This document shows positions 37,945-47,418 of a stretch of 64,000 bases of DNA, one piece after another; position 1 is the stretch's first letter, and each line of letters begins with the position of its first letter. The position numbers and the translations under genes are program-made. The stretch is from Asanoa ishikariensis (GTDB lineage Bacteria; Actinomycetota; Actinomycetes; Mycobacteriales; Micromonosporaceae). The stretch covers positions 444,193-508,192 of the forward strand of contig NZ_FNQB01000004.1 in NCBI RefSeq assembly GCF_900107455.1, in the 5' to 3' direction. The notes beneath the pieces are model-generated. The model did not search any database. It was not told the origin of the DNA and saw only the letters and a program-made list of their open reading frames with translations.

Positions 37945-40899
37945 TCAGCCGTCGAGGTCGCGGAGAAATGCGCTGATCCCATGTCGTTCGCTGCGTCCCA
38001 GGGCCGTGAAGATCTCCAGTGACTCGGTCGCCGCCGCCCGTGCGGCCTTGATGTCCCCGGCCGCCCGTTGAGCTCGGGCCAGGTGATGCAGCACCGACGC
38101 GACGCCGACCGGAGCGCTCTGCGCACGTGCGATCTCGAGTGTCGCTGTGAACAGCTCCAGCGCCGCCGGCACGTCTCCGCCGGCCAGCGCCACCTCGCCG
38201 GCAAGGTCGAGTGCGTCCTTGCGGGCCAGGGTGAAAGGCGCCCGCTTGGCCAGCGCCAGCGCCTGCTCGGAGTGCGGACGGGCCGCTCCCAGGTCGCCGG
38301 CCCGCAGACTGACCCGGCCCAGTGCGATCTCGACCATGACCAGCCCCAGCGGCTCGTCCACCTCGCGGAGGATCTGTACCGCTTCCTGATAGCGCATCAT
38401 CATCTGCTCGTACCGCCCGCTCCGGCGCAACGACTGCGCCAGGGAGATCAGCACGTTGGCCTCGCCGGCCCGGTCGCCGGCTGTGCGCATTACCGCCAGT
38501 GCACGGGCGTAAGCGGCCCGCGCGGCAGGCGGGTCGTCCATCTCCAGCAGCAGGTTGCCGAGCGCCAACTGCGCCCACCCGAGCTGAACAGGCGCCGGAT
38601 CGGCGTCGAGCCGCACGACCGCCCAGCCGACAGCGGCCAGCGCCGGCCGCCACCTTCCCATCACCCGATAGGCCATGCTCAGGTAGGTCGCCGCCGTCGC
38701 CGCGCGCAACGAGTCGCCCCGAACCGCGTACGCCCGCCGGGCCGAACGCAGCGGTCCGCGCGCCGCCAACGGCCGCCCGCTGCGCTGCCACACCATGCCC
38801 AGCCCTAGCCGCAGCGCGGCGGAGCCCTCCGCATCGGGCCCGGCCGCGAGCACCCGACCCGCAGCGTCAGTCCACTCCGGACCGTACGCGTGCGTCAACG
38901 CGACGTTGGTCGTCGCACACACCAGCCGCCACGCCAGCTCGACCCAGCCACGGGCGACGCAGTCGAGTGCCGCGGACAGCACCAGGGCCTGATCGACCCG
39001 CGACGCTGGTGGCCCGGCCGGAGCAGGCTCCGCCGGATACGGGCGCGAACCCAGATCGGCCCGCAATGCCTCACCCAGCAACGCCTCGTAACCATGGCGC
39101 AGTGCGGCCACATCAAGGTCGTCGCAGTCCTCGCGGGCGTACAGCCGCACCAGGTCGTGCATCTGGTACCGGAGCTCCTGTCCGCTGTCCCACGTGGACA
39201 CCAGCGACGCGGCCGACAGTCGCTCCAACCGCCGCTCCGCCTCCGGCAGCCCGACGTCCAGCAAGGCAGCCGCGAGCCGAGCGCCGGCCGACGGCACCGG
39301 AAGCAGCGCGAGCCGTCGCAACAACAGGGCCGCCGACGCGTCGACCAGCCGGAGGCTCTCCGCGAACACGGCCCGGACGTCCCGGTCGCCCACGGTCAGC
39401 TCGTCCAGCCGCGACCGTTCGTCGTCGAGCCGGGCCGCCATCCGTTCCAGCGAGGTGCCTGGTTGGCGGGCCAGCCGGACCCCGACGATGCGCAGCGCGA
39501 GCGGCAGGCCACCGCAGAGTTCGAGGAGTCGGCGGGCCGCGTCGGGCTCGTCGGACGTACGCGGCTGGCCTGAGACGTTGTCCAGCAGAGCCGCCGCGTC
39601 CCTCGGGTCCAGCACGCCCAGCTCCACGGCGGTGACCCCGTCGAGCCCGGCCAGCGTCGACCGTGACGTCACGATTGTCCGGCAGCCAGGGGCACCCGGC
39701 AGCAGCGGCCGCACCTGCGCCTCGCCGGCCGCGTTGTCCAGGACCAGAAGCGGGCCTCGTTCGGCCATTGTGGACCGGTACAGGCCCGCCCGGGCGTCCC
39801 GGTCCGAGGGGACCGACGGGCCGGGCAGCCCCAAGGAGCGCAGGATCGAGCCCATCACCTGGTACGCCTCGGGCGGTGAAGGCTCGGTGCCGTGCAGGTC
39901 GACGAAGACCGCCTCGGTGTCGAGTTGGTGGGCCAGGCGGACCGCGAGCGTCGTCTTGCCGGCGCCGCCCATCCCGGAGACGCAGACCGTCACGGGCCGC
40001 GCGGCGGCGCCGTCGAGCAGCGCGCTGACCCGGTCCAGCTCGGACGCCCGCCCGGTGAAGTAGGAGATGTCGGCCGGGAGCTGCCGCACCCGCGGCGCCG
40101 GTCGGGCCGGTGATCCGCCGAACCACGAGCGGACCAGAGCGACGCCCGCGACGGTGTCGCCGAGGAGCAGGTGCCGTTCGATCGCCCGTAGCTCCGCGCC
40201 GGGGTCGAGGCCCAGTTCGTCGGCGAGTACGCGCTGTGCCCGGCGGTACGCGGCCAGCGCTTCGGCCTGTCTGCCCTCCAGGGCGAGTCCGAGCACGTGC
40301 AGCACCCAGAACCGTTCGCGCAGGGGCTCGGCCAGCACCAGGTCGGCGGTCTGTTCGGTGATCGGACGGCCGGCGAGCAGGTCGACGGCGAGGTGCCGTT
40401 GCAGCGCCTCCATCCGTTCGGCGTCGAGCAGGCCGCCCGCCGACCGGATCCGTTCGCCGGCCGCGTCCTGGCACGCCCGCCCGCGCCACAGCCGCAACGC
40501 CGCGGCGTAACCTCCGCTCGCGCCGGACCAGTCCGCGGTCGCCGCCCGTTGTGCGGCCCCCGCTGTCAGGGATCGGAAGGCGCCCAGGTCGACCTCGACG
40601 GCGTCCGCGGCCAGCCGGTAGCCGGCCGGGTGGGTGGCCAGGAGCATCTGTGGGTCGACCCCCGCCGGCGCGAAGGCCCGCCGGATCCGGTGCACGGCGA
40701 TCTGTAGCTGGTTGACCGCGGTACGCGGCGGCGCTCCACCCCACACCATGTCGACCAGGTCCTCGACCTGCACCAGCACGCCGGACCGGAGGGCGAGGGC
40801 GGCCAGCACCGTCCGCGCCGGGGCGCTGGCCAGGGCCGCCACCACACCGTCCGCCACGATCTCGACGGCACCCAGGATGCGAACTTCGACAGCGGGCAC
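37945..40899 (-). CDS. SARP-type AfsR-like regulator (wHTH-BTAD-NB-ARC-TPR)
   Basis: A 984-residue pleiotropic regulator. Residues 1-95 are the OmpR-like winged helix of SARPs (VEVRILGAVEIVADG, VDMVWGGAPPRTAVNQLQIA, VHRIRRAF). Residues about 96-245 are the bacterial transcriptional activation domain (AEALAAYRRAQRVLADELGL). Then NB-ARC: P-loop SGMGGAGKTTLAVRLA near residue 310, Walker B PLLVLDNAAG, TIVTSRSTL, CGGLPLALRI. The C-terminal third is TPR repeats. AfsR-like proteins use ATP-driven oligomerisation to activate secondary-metabolite or other genes. It is divergent from the hydrolase gene at 41072, a candidate target. Confidence 0.93.
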   Translation of the reverse strand: MPAVEVRILGAVEIVADGVVAALASAPARTVLAALALRSGVLVQVEDLVDMVWGGAPPRTAVNQLQIAVHRIRRAFAPAGVDPQMLLATHPAGYRLAADAVEVDLGAFRSLTAGAAQRAATADWSGASGGYAAALRLWRGRACQDAAGERIRSAGGLLDAERMEALQRHLAVDLLAGRPITEQTADLVLAEPLRERFWVLHVLGLALEGRQAEALAAYRRAQRVLADELGLDPGAELRAIERHLLLGDTVAGVALVRSWFGGSPARPAPRVRQLPADISYFTGRASELDRVSALLDGAAARPVTVCVSGMGGAGKTTLAVRLAHQLDTEAVFVDLHGTEPSPPEAYQVMGSILRSLGLPGPSVPSDRDARAGLYRSTMAERGPLLVLDNAAGEAQVRPLLPGAPGCRTIVTSRSTLAGLDGVTAVELGVLDPRDAAALLDNVSGQPRTSDEPDAARRLLELCGGLPLALRIVGVRLARQPGTSLERMAARLDDERSRLDELTVGDRDVRAVFAESLRLVDASAALLLRRLALLPVPSAGARLAAALLDVGLPEAERRLERLSAASLVSTWDSGQELRYQMHDLVRLYAREDCDDLDVAALRHGYEALLGEALRADLGSRPYPAEPAPAGPPASRVDQALVLSAALDCVARGWVELAWRLVCATTNVALTHAYGPEWTDAAGRVLAAGPDAEGSAALRLGLGMVWQRSGRPLAARGPLRSARRAYAVRGDSLRAATAATYLSMAYRVMGRWRPALAAVGWAVVRLDADPAPVQLGWAQLALGNLLLEMDDPPAARAAYARALAVMRTAGDRAGEANVLISLAQSLRRSGRYEQMMMRYQEAVQILREVDEPLGLVMVEIALGRVSLRAGDLGAARPHSEQALALAKRAPFTLARKDALDLAGEVALAGGDVPAALELFTATLEIARAQSAPVGVASVLHHLARAQRAAGDIKAARAAATESLEIFTALGRSERHGISAFLRDLDG

Positions 40900-41013
40900 A
40901 GCCGCACGCTACCGCCGGGGAGTCCGACTCCGATCAGCACTCTCGCGCGATGGGACACCGTCTGACCCATCCGCCCCACTCTGGCCGCGCGGGGTTTGGT
41001 TTCGCGGCTGGCG

Positions 41014-41045
41014 GTTACGGGTGGGTTTGGCCCACCGTGCGTAAC
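41014..41045. promoter_or_regulatory. Nested inverted repeat upstream of the alpha/beta hydrolase gene
   Basis: GTTACG-GGTGGG (41014-41025) pairs with CCCACC-gtg-CGTAAC (41031-41045) around TTTGG, giving two nested 6-bp arms with a 3-base asymmetry. It lies 27 bp before the hydrolase start and between it and the divergent SARP gene. Either an operator or an mRNA hairpin. Confidence 0.45.
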
Positions 41046-41071
41046 GGGCCGATCAGACAAGGGGGACCACC

Positions 41072-41800
41072 ATGGCATTGCCCACGATCGTCCTGGTGCA
41101 CGGAGCATGGGCCGACGCGGCCAGTTGGAACGGCGTCGCGTCCGTACTGCAGGGGAGGGGATTCACGGTCTACGCCCCACCGAACCTGCTACGCGGTGTG
41201 ACCACCGACGCCCCGTACATCGCATCGTTCATCGCCCAGCGTACGAGTGGGCCGGTGGTCCTGGTTGGACACTCGTACGGCGGCCTGGTCATCACCAACG
41301 CCGCCCTCGGCGGCGGCGACGTGAAGGCGCTCGTCTACGTCGACGCGTTCATCCCCGACGAGGGCGACACCACCTTCGGGATGCTGGCCAACGCCGGTTC
41401 GGCGCTCGACGTCCCGGACCCGACGACGGTGTTCGACGTGGCCGGCTATCCGGGCGCCCCCCAGGGCGATGCCGACGCGTTCCTGAAGCCGGACGCTGTG
41501 CACACCTCGTTCGCGCAGGACCTGCCCGAGGCGGACCGGTGGCTGATCGCCGCGGGTCAGCGTCCGCTGACGCTGAGCGCGAACCAGATCCCGTCCGGCC
41601 CGCCGGCGTGGAAGACCCTGCCGAGCTGGACCGTGGTCGGCACGCAGGACAAGATCATTCCGCCGGTGGCGCAGCGCCGGATGGCCGAGCGGGCGGGCTC
41701 GACCGTCAGCGAGGTCGACGCCTCGCACGTCTCGCTGATCTCGCACCCGGAGGCGGCCGTCGACGCGGTGGTGGCCGCAGCGACCGCCGTCGGCGGGTGA
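41072..41800 (+). CDS. Alpha/beta-fold hydrolase
   Basis: A 242-residue hydrolase of the hydroxynitrile-lyase/esterase-like group. It opens PTIVLVHGAWADAASWNGV (oxyanion-hole HGAW), has the nucleophile elbow VLVGHSYGGLV, and ends with VDASHVSLISHPEA carrying the catalytic His. An acid residue is in WTVVGTQDKIIPP. Substrate unknown. Cytoplasmic. ATG 41072 follows AAGGGGGACC. It is divergent from the SARP regulator. Confidence 0.92.
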   Translation: MALPTIVLVHGAWADAASWNGVASVLQGRGFTVYAPPNLLRGVTTDAPYIASFIAQRTSGPVVLVGHSYGGLVITNAALGGGDVKALVYVDAFIPDEGDTTFGMLANAGSALDVPDPTTVFDVAGYPGAPQGDADAFLKPDAVHTSFAQDLPEADRWLIAAGQRPLTLSANQIPSGPPAWKTLPSWTVVGTQDKIIPPVAQRRMAERAGSTVSEVDASHVSLISHPEAAVDAVVAAATAVGG

Positions 41801-41803
41801 CCT

Positions 41804-42478
41804 TTGGGTCGCGATCCGCGAGCACGCGGTGTGGCCGCCGCCGGGCAGCGACCACAGCGCCGCATCGCCCTGGCCACCGCGATCGAGGAAGTGGCGGCCA
41901 GGGACCGGACGCTGGCGCAGTTGGTGGCGACGGTAGGCCCGATCCGGTACCTCCCGCGAGTCCCTGACGGGCCCTTCGGCATGCTCGTCCGTTCGATCTG
42001 TTCACAGCAGATCTCGGCGGCGGCCGCGCAGGCCATCATCGCCCGGCTGGCCGCCGCGGTCGGCGGCCTGTTCACACCGTCAGGCTTGGCCACGGCCTCG
42101 GACGAGCTGATGCGGGAGGCCGGCCTGTCCCGCAACAAGATGGTCTCGCTGCGTGACCTGTCCGCGAAGGTGCTCGACGGGACGGTCGACGTCAGCCCGG
42201 CGACCAGGCAAAGCGACGAAGAGATCATCGAACGACTGACGGCGGTACGCGGCATCGGCCGCTGGAGTGCCGAGATGTACCTCATGCACTGCCTACGCCG
42301 CCTCGACGTCTGGCCCGCGGGCGACCTGGACGTCCGTGAAGGCTATGCACGCACGTGGCAGGTCGAGCCGCGACCGACCGAGAAGGAACTGCTGCCGCTG
42401 GGCGACCCGTTCCGCCCGTACCGGTCAGTCGTGGCCCGCTACTGCCAGGAGGCGGTGTTCCGCGACCTCCGGAGTTAG
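41804..42478 (+). CDS. HhH-GPD DNA glycosylase (AlkA-like)
   Basis: A 224-residue base-excision repair enzyme, the size of the short AlkA/Mag1 type. Features are FGMLVRSICSQQISAAAAQA, the helix-hairpin-helix LTAVRGIGRWSAEMYLMHC and the downstream DLDV with the catalytic Asp. It should remove alkylated purines such as 3-methyladenine. There is no iron-sulfur cluster motif. The start is uncertain: TTG 41804 (3 bp after the hydrolase stop) or GTG 41831, since the family domain begins near residue 20. Probably co-transcribed with the hydrolase. Confidence 0.88.
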   Translation: MGRDPRARGVAAAGQRPQRRIALATAIEEVAARDRTLAQLVATVGPIRYLPRVPDGPFGMLVRSICSQQISAAAAQAIIARLAAAVGGLFTPSGLATASDELMREAGLSRNKMVSLRDLSAKVLDGTVDVSPATRQSDEEIIERLTAVRGIGRWSAEMYLMHCLRRLDVWPAGDLDVREGYARTWQVEPRPTEKELLPLGDPFRPYRSVVARYCQEAVFRDLRS

Positions 42479-42492
42479 TTAGGGTCCTCCGC

Positions 42493-43227
42493 ATGGCAAC
42501 GCGGCTGGTGCACATCACCATGAAGGCTCGGGACGAGAACGCGCTGGGCGGTTTCTGGGCGAAAGCGCTCGGCTGGGGCGCCACTGTCGAAGAACCCGGC
42601 GTCATCAACCTCGAACCCGAAGGCTTCGACTATCCCGACCCGGTCGCCATCTGCATCGACCTGGTCGTCTCCCCGGAGCCGAAGACGGTGAAGAACCGGG
42701 TGCACGTCGACCTCGCGACCACGTCGACGGCCCACCAGGCGGAGCTGGTAGCGCGCTTGACGGAGCTCGGCGCGAAGCCCGTGGACGTGGGCCAGGGAGA
42801 CGACGCCTCGTGGATCCCCATGGCCGATCCGGAGGGCAACGAGTTCTGTGTGTTGGCCCCCGGGCCGCTCATCCAGGACACCGGTCCGATCGCCTCGGTG
42901 GTGGTCGACTGCGCGGATCCGCGCGCCATGGCCCGCTTCTGGGGCGAGGCCACGGACTGGACGCTACTCAAGGTGACCGACGAGAGCGCGGTGCTGCGCT
43001 CGTCGGCGGGCGTCGGCCCGTACCTGCAGTTCCTCCGCACCCCCGACGTGAAGACCGGGTGGAACCGGGTCCATCTCGACGTCCGCCCGTACCCGGATGA
43101 CGACCCGGAGGCCGAGGCGGCCAGGCTGCGGGCTCTCGGTGCCACCGAAATCGAGCTGGGCGACATCCCGTGGCAGGTCTTCGCCGACCCGGAGGGCAAC
43201 GAGTTCTGCCTCCTGGCCCCGCGCTAG
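42493..43227 (+). CDS. Two-domain VOC (glyoxalase-fold) protein
   Basis: A 244-residue tandem of two vicinal-oxygen-chelate modules. Each half ends in the same metal-ligand block, DPEGNEFCVLAP (about residue 117) and DPEGNEFCLLAP (about 237), and each begins with a strand like LVHITMKARD or ASVVVDCADPRAMARFWGEA. Actinobacteria carry many such proteins, acting as dioxygenase-like, resistance or unknown enzymes. ATG 42493 is 14 bp after the glycosylase stop, so it probably belongs to the same transcript. Its TAG overlaps the stop of the convergent gene. Confidence 0.88.
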   Translation: MATRLVHITMKARDENALGGFWAKALGWGATVEEPGVINLEPEGFDYPDPVAICIDLVVSPEPKTVKNRVHVDLATTSTAHQAELVARLTELGAKPVDVGQGDDASWIPMADPEGNEFCVLAPGPLIQDTGPIASVVVDCADPRAMARFWGEATDWTLLKVTDESAVLRSSAGVGPYLQFLRTPDVKTGWNRVHLDVRPYPDDDPEAEAARLRALGATEIELGDIPWQVFADPEGNEFCLLAPR

Positions 43228-43814
43228 CGGGCCAGGTCGGCGGCCCGCCGCAGATGTGTCGCTCGCAGGGCCGCCCAGCTTTCCTGGTCGTCGCTGTCGC
43301 GCACGGTCGTGCCGCCCAGCACGACGAACTCGCTCGATCGGGCCCGTTCGCCGATGCGGTCGGTGAGCATCGTGGTGCGCATCGCCTGGTAGCAGCCGGA
43401 CGACTCGAGCTCGGCGACGGTGTAACCGGCCGTGCAGAGCATCAGAGCCTTGCGCGCCGGGCGCAGGCGGGCCGGTTTGTACGCGTACCCGACCGTCCAC
43501 ACCCGATCGAACCAGCCCTTGAGTAGCGCCGGGCAGTCCGCCCACCAGACGGGGTAGACGAACGCCCAGACCTCGGCCGCGTCGAGTTTGGCGTGCTCGG
43601 CGGCCACGTCGTCGCCCACCGGCGCGGTGGCGTCACGGCCGCCTTCCCGTTCGTACTCGTCAAGGGTCAGCTCGGGGCGGAACGCCATCGCGTAGAGGTC
43701 CGAGACGGTCCACGTGTGGCCGGTGTCCGCGAGCCCGCCGAGGAAGGCGTCGCGGACCTCGCGGGTGAAGCTGTGCGCGCTCGGATGCGCGTAGACGACG
43801 TGAACATTGGTCAC
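43224..43814 (-). CDS. NAD(P)H dehydrogenase (quinone), flavodoxin-2 fold
   Basis: A 196-residue FMN/FAD quinone reductase-like protein (NQO1/KefF group). VHVVYAHPSAHSFTREVRDA is the phosphate-binding start, and FVYPVWWADCPALLKGWFDR is the family signature. AYKPARLRPARKALMLCTAG follows as in YwrO/KefF proteins. I chose GTG 43814 directly before VHVVYAHP; the frame is open further upstream. It ends at a CTAG shared with the VOC gene stop and lies 14 bp after the SDR gene, suggesting a two-gene redox operon. Confidence 0.9.
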   Translation of the reverse strand: MTNVHVVYAHPSAHSFTREVRDAFLGGLADTGHTWTVSDLYAMAFRPELTLDEYEREGGRDATAPVGDDVAAEHAKLDAAEVWAFVYPVWWADCPALLKGWFDRVWTVGYAYKPARLRPARKALMLCTAGYTVAELESSGCYQAMRTTMLTDRIGERARSSEFVVLGGTTVRDSDDQESWAALRATHLRRAADLAR

Positions 43815-43828
43815 AAGGCGATTCTGGC

Positions 43829-44770
43829 TCACCCCAGGTTCGGCAGGGCAAGCTCCCACAGGCGGTCGGCGGCCTCCGGGTCGAGGGCGTGTGCGGCGAC
43901 ACCGGGGGTCGAGTTCGGGCCGCCGGGTACGACGGGGGACTCACGGTTGTCCTCGAAGTAACGCCCGGTCACACCCTCGACCGTCGGCGACGCGGCTACC
44001 AGCACCGTGGCCGAGGCGCCTTCGGCGGGCGTCTTGAAATGCGCCGGGACCAGCAGTTCACCGGTCTCGGTCATGGCGCCGAACCCGACCATCGTCGCGC
44101 GGTCGAGGTGCCGCTGGAGCTTGGTGTGAATGGACCCCGGCGCCACGGCGTTGGCTGTGATGCCATCCGCCGCCCAGCGTTGGGCGACCCCGACCGCGAG
44201 CAGCACGTCGGCCGTCTTGGACTGGCCGTATGCGGCCCACCCCGCGTACGGCCGGCGGGCGAAATGGGGGTCGTCGAAGTCCATCGGCCACGCGAGATGC
44301 GCACCCGAGCTCACCGTCACGACCCGCGCTCCGTCAGCGGCGGCAAGCGCCTTGTGAAGGCCGTACACAAGCGCGAAATGACCCAGGTAGTTGGTGGCGA
44401 GCTGGAGCTCCCAACCGGCCGCCGTGGTCTGGCGGGTCGGCAGCGCCATGATCCCGGCGTTGGCGACGAGGGCATCCAGCGGCCCCGTCCAACCGTCGGC
44501 GAACGCCGCCACGGAGTCGAGGTCGGCGAGGTCGAGCCGGCTGGCCAGCACTCGACCCGCACCGGACTGGGCGGTGATCTCGTCGATGATCGGCTTGGCG
44601 TCAGCGGGCTCGCGGGTCGCCACGGTCACCTCGGCGCCGGCTCCCGCGAGGGCGCGGACGGTCTCGGCCCCGATCCCAGAGGCGCCGCCGGTGACGATCA
44701 TCCGGCGGCCGGTCAGGTCGACTCCGGCGAGGATCTGGGCTGCGGTGGTACGAGCGTCGAACTCAGTCAT
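43829..44770 (-). CDS. Short-chain dehydrogenase/reductase (retinol dehydrogenase-like)
   Basis: A 313-residue SDR. Cofactor motif TGGASGIG, structural LVANAGIM, catalytic Ser in VVTVSSGAH and YGQSK (YxxxK). The extended C-terminal region with TGRYFEDNRE is common in actinobacterial relatives of the WWOX/retinol-dehydrogenase group. Substrate unknown. It is divergent from an AraC regulator (74-bp gap) and upstream of the quinone-reductase gene, and probably under that regulator. Confidence 0.92.
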   Translation of the reverse strand: MTEFDARTTAAQILAGVDLTGRRMIVTGGASGIGAETVRALAGAGAEVTVATREPADAKPIIDEITAQSGAGRVLASRLDLADLDSVAAFADGWTGPLDALVANAGIMALPTRQTTAAGWELQLATNYLGHFALVYGLHKALAAADGARVVTVSSGAHLAWPMDFDDPHFARRPYAGWAAYGQSKTADVLLAVGVAQRWAADGITANAVAPGSIHTKLQRHLDRATMVGFGAMTETGELLVPAHFKTPAEGASATVLVAASPTVEGVTGRYFEDNRESPVVPGGPNSTPGVAAHALDPEAADRLWELALPNLG

Positions 44771-44844
44771 GGCTGCTACGGTACGAAGGGATCATCGGAC
44801 GATGAATAGTTGATACTCCGGCCTTCTTTAGCGAGCGTCCAACC

Positions 44845-45756
44845 ATGGATCCACTGGAAGACGTCCTGACCCTCACTGCCGCCACCGGCCACCTCTCCAC
44901 GAGCATGGCCGCCGGCGGGCGCTGGGGGCTGCGATTCACCCCGCTCGACGGCGTCAAGTTCAACGCCATCCGCCGCGGCGCGTGCCAACTGCGGGTCGAC
45001 GGTCTCGCGGACCCGATCGCACTCACGGCCGGTGACTGCTTCCTGCTCACCCGCCCGGTGCCGTTCGAACTGGCCAGGGACGACGACGTACCGGTCGAGC
45101 CGGCCGATCCGGTCTTCCGGGCCGCGATCGACGGCGTCGCCCGGGCCGGCACCGGTGACGAGGTCGCCCTGATCGGTGGGCGGTTCAGCTTCCGGGGCCG
45201 CGCCCGCGCGCTGTTGCTCGACGGCCTGCCACCGGTTATTTACGTCCCGGGCGCGACCCCCGAGGCCGACGCTGTGCACTGGGCGATCGACCGGATCGAG
45301 CACGAGGTGCGGCGCGCGCAGATCGGCTCGACGCTGGTGGCGGAGCACCTGGCCGTGGTGATGCTGATCCAGGTGCTCCGGTTCCACCTGGCCACCACGG
45401 CCGCCCCCGCGTCCGGCTGGCTGGCCGGGCTGACGGATCCGGTGGTCGGCCCGGCGTTGCGAGCGATGCACGCCCGCCCGGCGGACCGGTGGTCGGTCGA
45501 GACGCTGGCGGATACGGCGGCGGTGTCGAGATCGACGCTCGCGGCCCGGTTCCGCGCTCTCGTCGGCAAGGGCCCGCTCGACTACCTCACCGGTTGGCGC
45601 ATCGAGCTCGCGGCGGACCGACTCCGGCGCGGAGACGGCACGCTTGCCAGCATCGCGCGGGACGTCGGCTACGGATCCGAGAGCGCGTTGAGCGTGGCCT
45701 TCAAGCGGGTCACGGGCGCGTCGCCCGCGGCATACCGGGCGAGCTCCTTGACCTGA
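44845..45756 (+). CDS. AraC-family transcriptional regulator (cupin_6 type)
   Basis: A 303-residue regulator. The N-terminal cupin-like sensor reads MDPLEDVLTLTAATGHLSTS, then DGVKFNAIRRGACQLRVDG and CFLLTRPVPFEL. The C-terminal double helix-turn-helix has VETLADTAAVSRSTLAARFR and LASIARDVGYGSESALSVAF. This is the group often divergent from an SDR or oxidoreductase that it controls, as here. Confidence 0.93.
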   Translation: MDPLEDVLTLTAATGHLSTSMAAGGRWGLRFTPLDGVKFNAIRRGACQLRVDGLADPIALTAGDCFLLTRPVPFELARDDDVPVEPADPVFRAAIDGVARAGTGDEVALIGGRFSFRGRARALLLDGLPPVIYVPGATPEADAVHWAIDRIEHEVRRAQIGSTLVAEHLAVVMLIQVLRFHLATTAAPASGWLAGLTDPVVGPALRAMHARPADRWSVETLADTAAVSRSTLAARFRALVGKGPLDYLTGWRIELAADRLRRGDGTLASIARDVGYGSESALSVAFKRVTGASPAAYRASSLT

Positions 45757-45819
45757 CCGATTCGCCCGTTTCGCTCGGCCGGGACGGCGCAGGCGTTCAC
45801 ATCCTGGTCTGATCTCGGC

Positions 45820-46734
45820 GTGAAACCTGCGTGGGCCGCGTTCGTCTCCGTCGCCGCGGTCCTGGCGGTGGTCGCCCTGCTCGTAACAACCTGGCCGTCG
45901 ACCACGCCGACACCGAGGTTCGTCGCCACGTCGCCGGAAGTGGTCGCGCCGACGTCCGACGTGCCGCCCTCGACTCCGCCGCACACTCCGTTGGCGACGT
46001 CCAGCCCCAGTCCCAGAGTCCCGGAACGCACGTCGGTGCCGGGTGCCACGCGACGGGGGAACCGGCCACCGGTGGTCAACAGCGGTCCGCGTACGGGCAA
46101 TCTCGTCGCCTTGACCTTCGACGCGGACCTGACCGTGTCGATGCGGGAGTCGCTCGACTCGGGGCGCGTGAAGTCCTACGCCAACCTGCGCATTCTCGAC
46201 CAGTTGGAACGCGACCGCGTGCCCGCGACGTTCTTCCTGACCGGCATGTGGGTGGAGCAATATCCGCAGGTGACACGCCGGATCGCCCGCAACGACCGGT
46301 TCGAGCTCGCGAACCACACCTACGGCCACGAGTCCTTCGTGGACAACTGCTACGGGCTGCCCCGGATCCCGCGGTCGAAGATGACGTCCGATGTGGACAA
46401 GACCTTCGACATCATCGGCCGGTACGGAGGTCGGCAGACCCGGTTCTTCCGCTTCCCTGGTCTGTGTCATGACCGCGCCGCCCTGGACGCGCTGGCGCCG
46501 CTGGGTGTCACGGTCGTGGACGGCGACGTGGTCAGCGGCGACCCGTTCGCGAAGCGGTGGCAGCCGATCGTCAAGGCGGTGCTGACGAACGTGCGCCCCG
46601 GGTCGGTCATCATCCTGCACGTGACCGAGGCGAACGCGGCGATGACGGACGACGCGCTGCCGCACATCCTCGCGGGCTTGAAAGAACGGGGACTTCAGCC
46701 GGCGATGTTGTCGGAGGTGCTCGCGGCGCGGTAA
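45820..46734 (+). CDS. Membrane-anchored or secreted polysaccharide deacetylase (NodB, CE4)
   Basis: A 304-residue protein with one N-terminal membrane helix (AAFVSVAAVLAVVALLVTTW), a Ser/Thr/Pro-rich linker (about 30-85) and a NodB domain. CE4 motifs: ALTFDADLT (motif 1, with FDAD instead of FDDG), ELANHTYGHES (HTxxH metal site), FFRFPGLCHD (motif 3) and SVIILHVTE (motif 5 His). It probably removes N- or O-acetyl groups from cell-wall glycans. GTG 45820 has no strong ribosome site. The 3' end overlaps the convergent TetR gene by 40 bp. Confidence 0.9.
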   Translation: MKPAWAAFVSVAAVLAVVALLVTTWPSTTPTPRFVATSPEVVAPTSDVPPSTPPHTPLATSSPSPRVPERTSVPGATRRGNRPPVVNSGPRTGNLVALTFDADLTVSMRESLDSGRVKSYANLRILDQLERDRVPATFFLTGMWVEQYPQVTRRIARNDRFELANHTYGHESFVDNCYGLPRIPRSKMTSDVDKTFDIIGRYGGRQTRFFRFPGLCHDRAALDALAPLGVTVVDGDVVSGDPFAKRWQPIVKAVLTNVRPGSVIILHVTEANAAMTDDALPHILAGLKERGLQPAMLSEVLAAR

Positions 46735-47393
46735 CGCTCGAGCCCGTCCAGCAGCAGGTCGAGGGTGAACTCGAACTCGACCTGGCTGTCACACCACCCC
46801 AGCGTCGGATCGGTGGCGCCGTGCATCTCGTGCGCCACCATGGCGGTCAGGTTGGGCAGCGCCTCGGCCATCGCGGCCAGGTCGGCCTCGGCGTCGTCCG
46901 GTTCGAGACTGCCACCGGCGGCCGCCGGACTGAACACCTCCTGCGCGAAGCCGAACGGCATGCTGCCGAACGCGTGGATGGCCCGGTGCGCGAGGTGGTG
47001 TGAGAAGCCGGCGCGCAGGAGGGTGCCGACGATCCGGTCGAAGTACGCGTAGACGCCGCCGGGGATGGTCCGCCTGGTGGTTAGCAGCCCGGGCGCCCAC
47101 GGATGGCGCAACATGACCTGACGGGCGGCGAGGAACTGCTCGCGCAGGTGTGCGCGCCAGTCGGTTTGCTGGGTGGAAGTCTCGACGATCTCGTCGAGCA
47201 CGGTGGAGATGACGCCGTCGAGCAGTTCCTCCTTGCCGGCGACGTAGAAGTAGAGCGACATGGCCTCGACGCCGAGCTCCGATGCCAGGCGGCGCATGGT
47301 GAGCGCCTTGATCCCCTCGGAGTCGACCAGGCTGACGGCGGCGGCCAGCACCCGCTCGCGACTGAGCGGTTCCCGAAATGTCTTAGCTGTCAT
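46695..47393 (-). CDS. TetR-family regulator with TetR_C_1-type domain
   Basis: A 232-residue regulator. The N-terminal helix-turn-helix reads SRERVLAAAVSLVDSEGIKA then LTMRRLASELGVEAMSLYFY. The rest resembles the C-terminal domain of TetR itself (AHLREQFLAARQVMLRHPWA). Divergent from a DUF4386 membrane protein with two matching palindromes between them, so it probably represses that gene and itself. Confidence 0.92.
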   Translation of the reverse strand: MTAKTFREPLSRERVLAAAVSLVDSEGIKALTMRRLASELGVEAMSLYFYVAGKEELLDGVISTVLDEIVETSTQQTDWRAHLREQFLAARQVMLRHPWAPGLLTTRRTIPGGVYAYFDRIVGTLLRAGFSHHLAHRAIHAFGSMPFGFAQEVFSPAAAGGSLEPDDAEADLAAMAEALPNLTAMVAHEMHGATDPTLGWCDSQVEFEFTLDLLLDGLERYRAASTSDNIAG

Positions 47394-47418
47394 CCACTTC
47401 CCAACTCTTGTGCGGCCA

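Noticed and set aside
37354-38022. A 222-codon plus-strand frame overlapping the end of the methylase gene
   Set aside because: No family features; the first part overlaps the methylase and the rest is Arg/Ser/Pro-rich. Only a short lipoprotein-like signal in another frame (37676) was kept, at low confidence.
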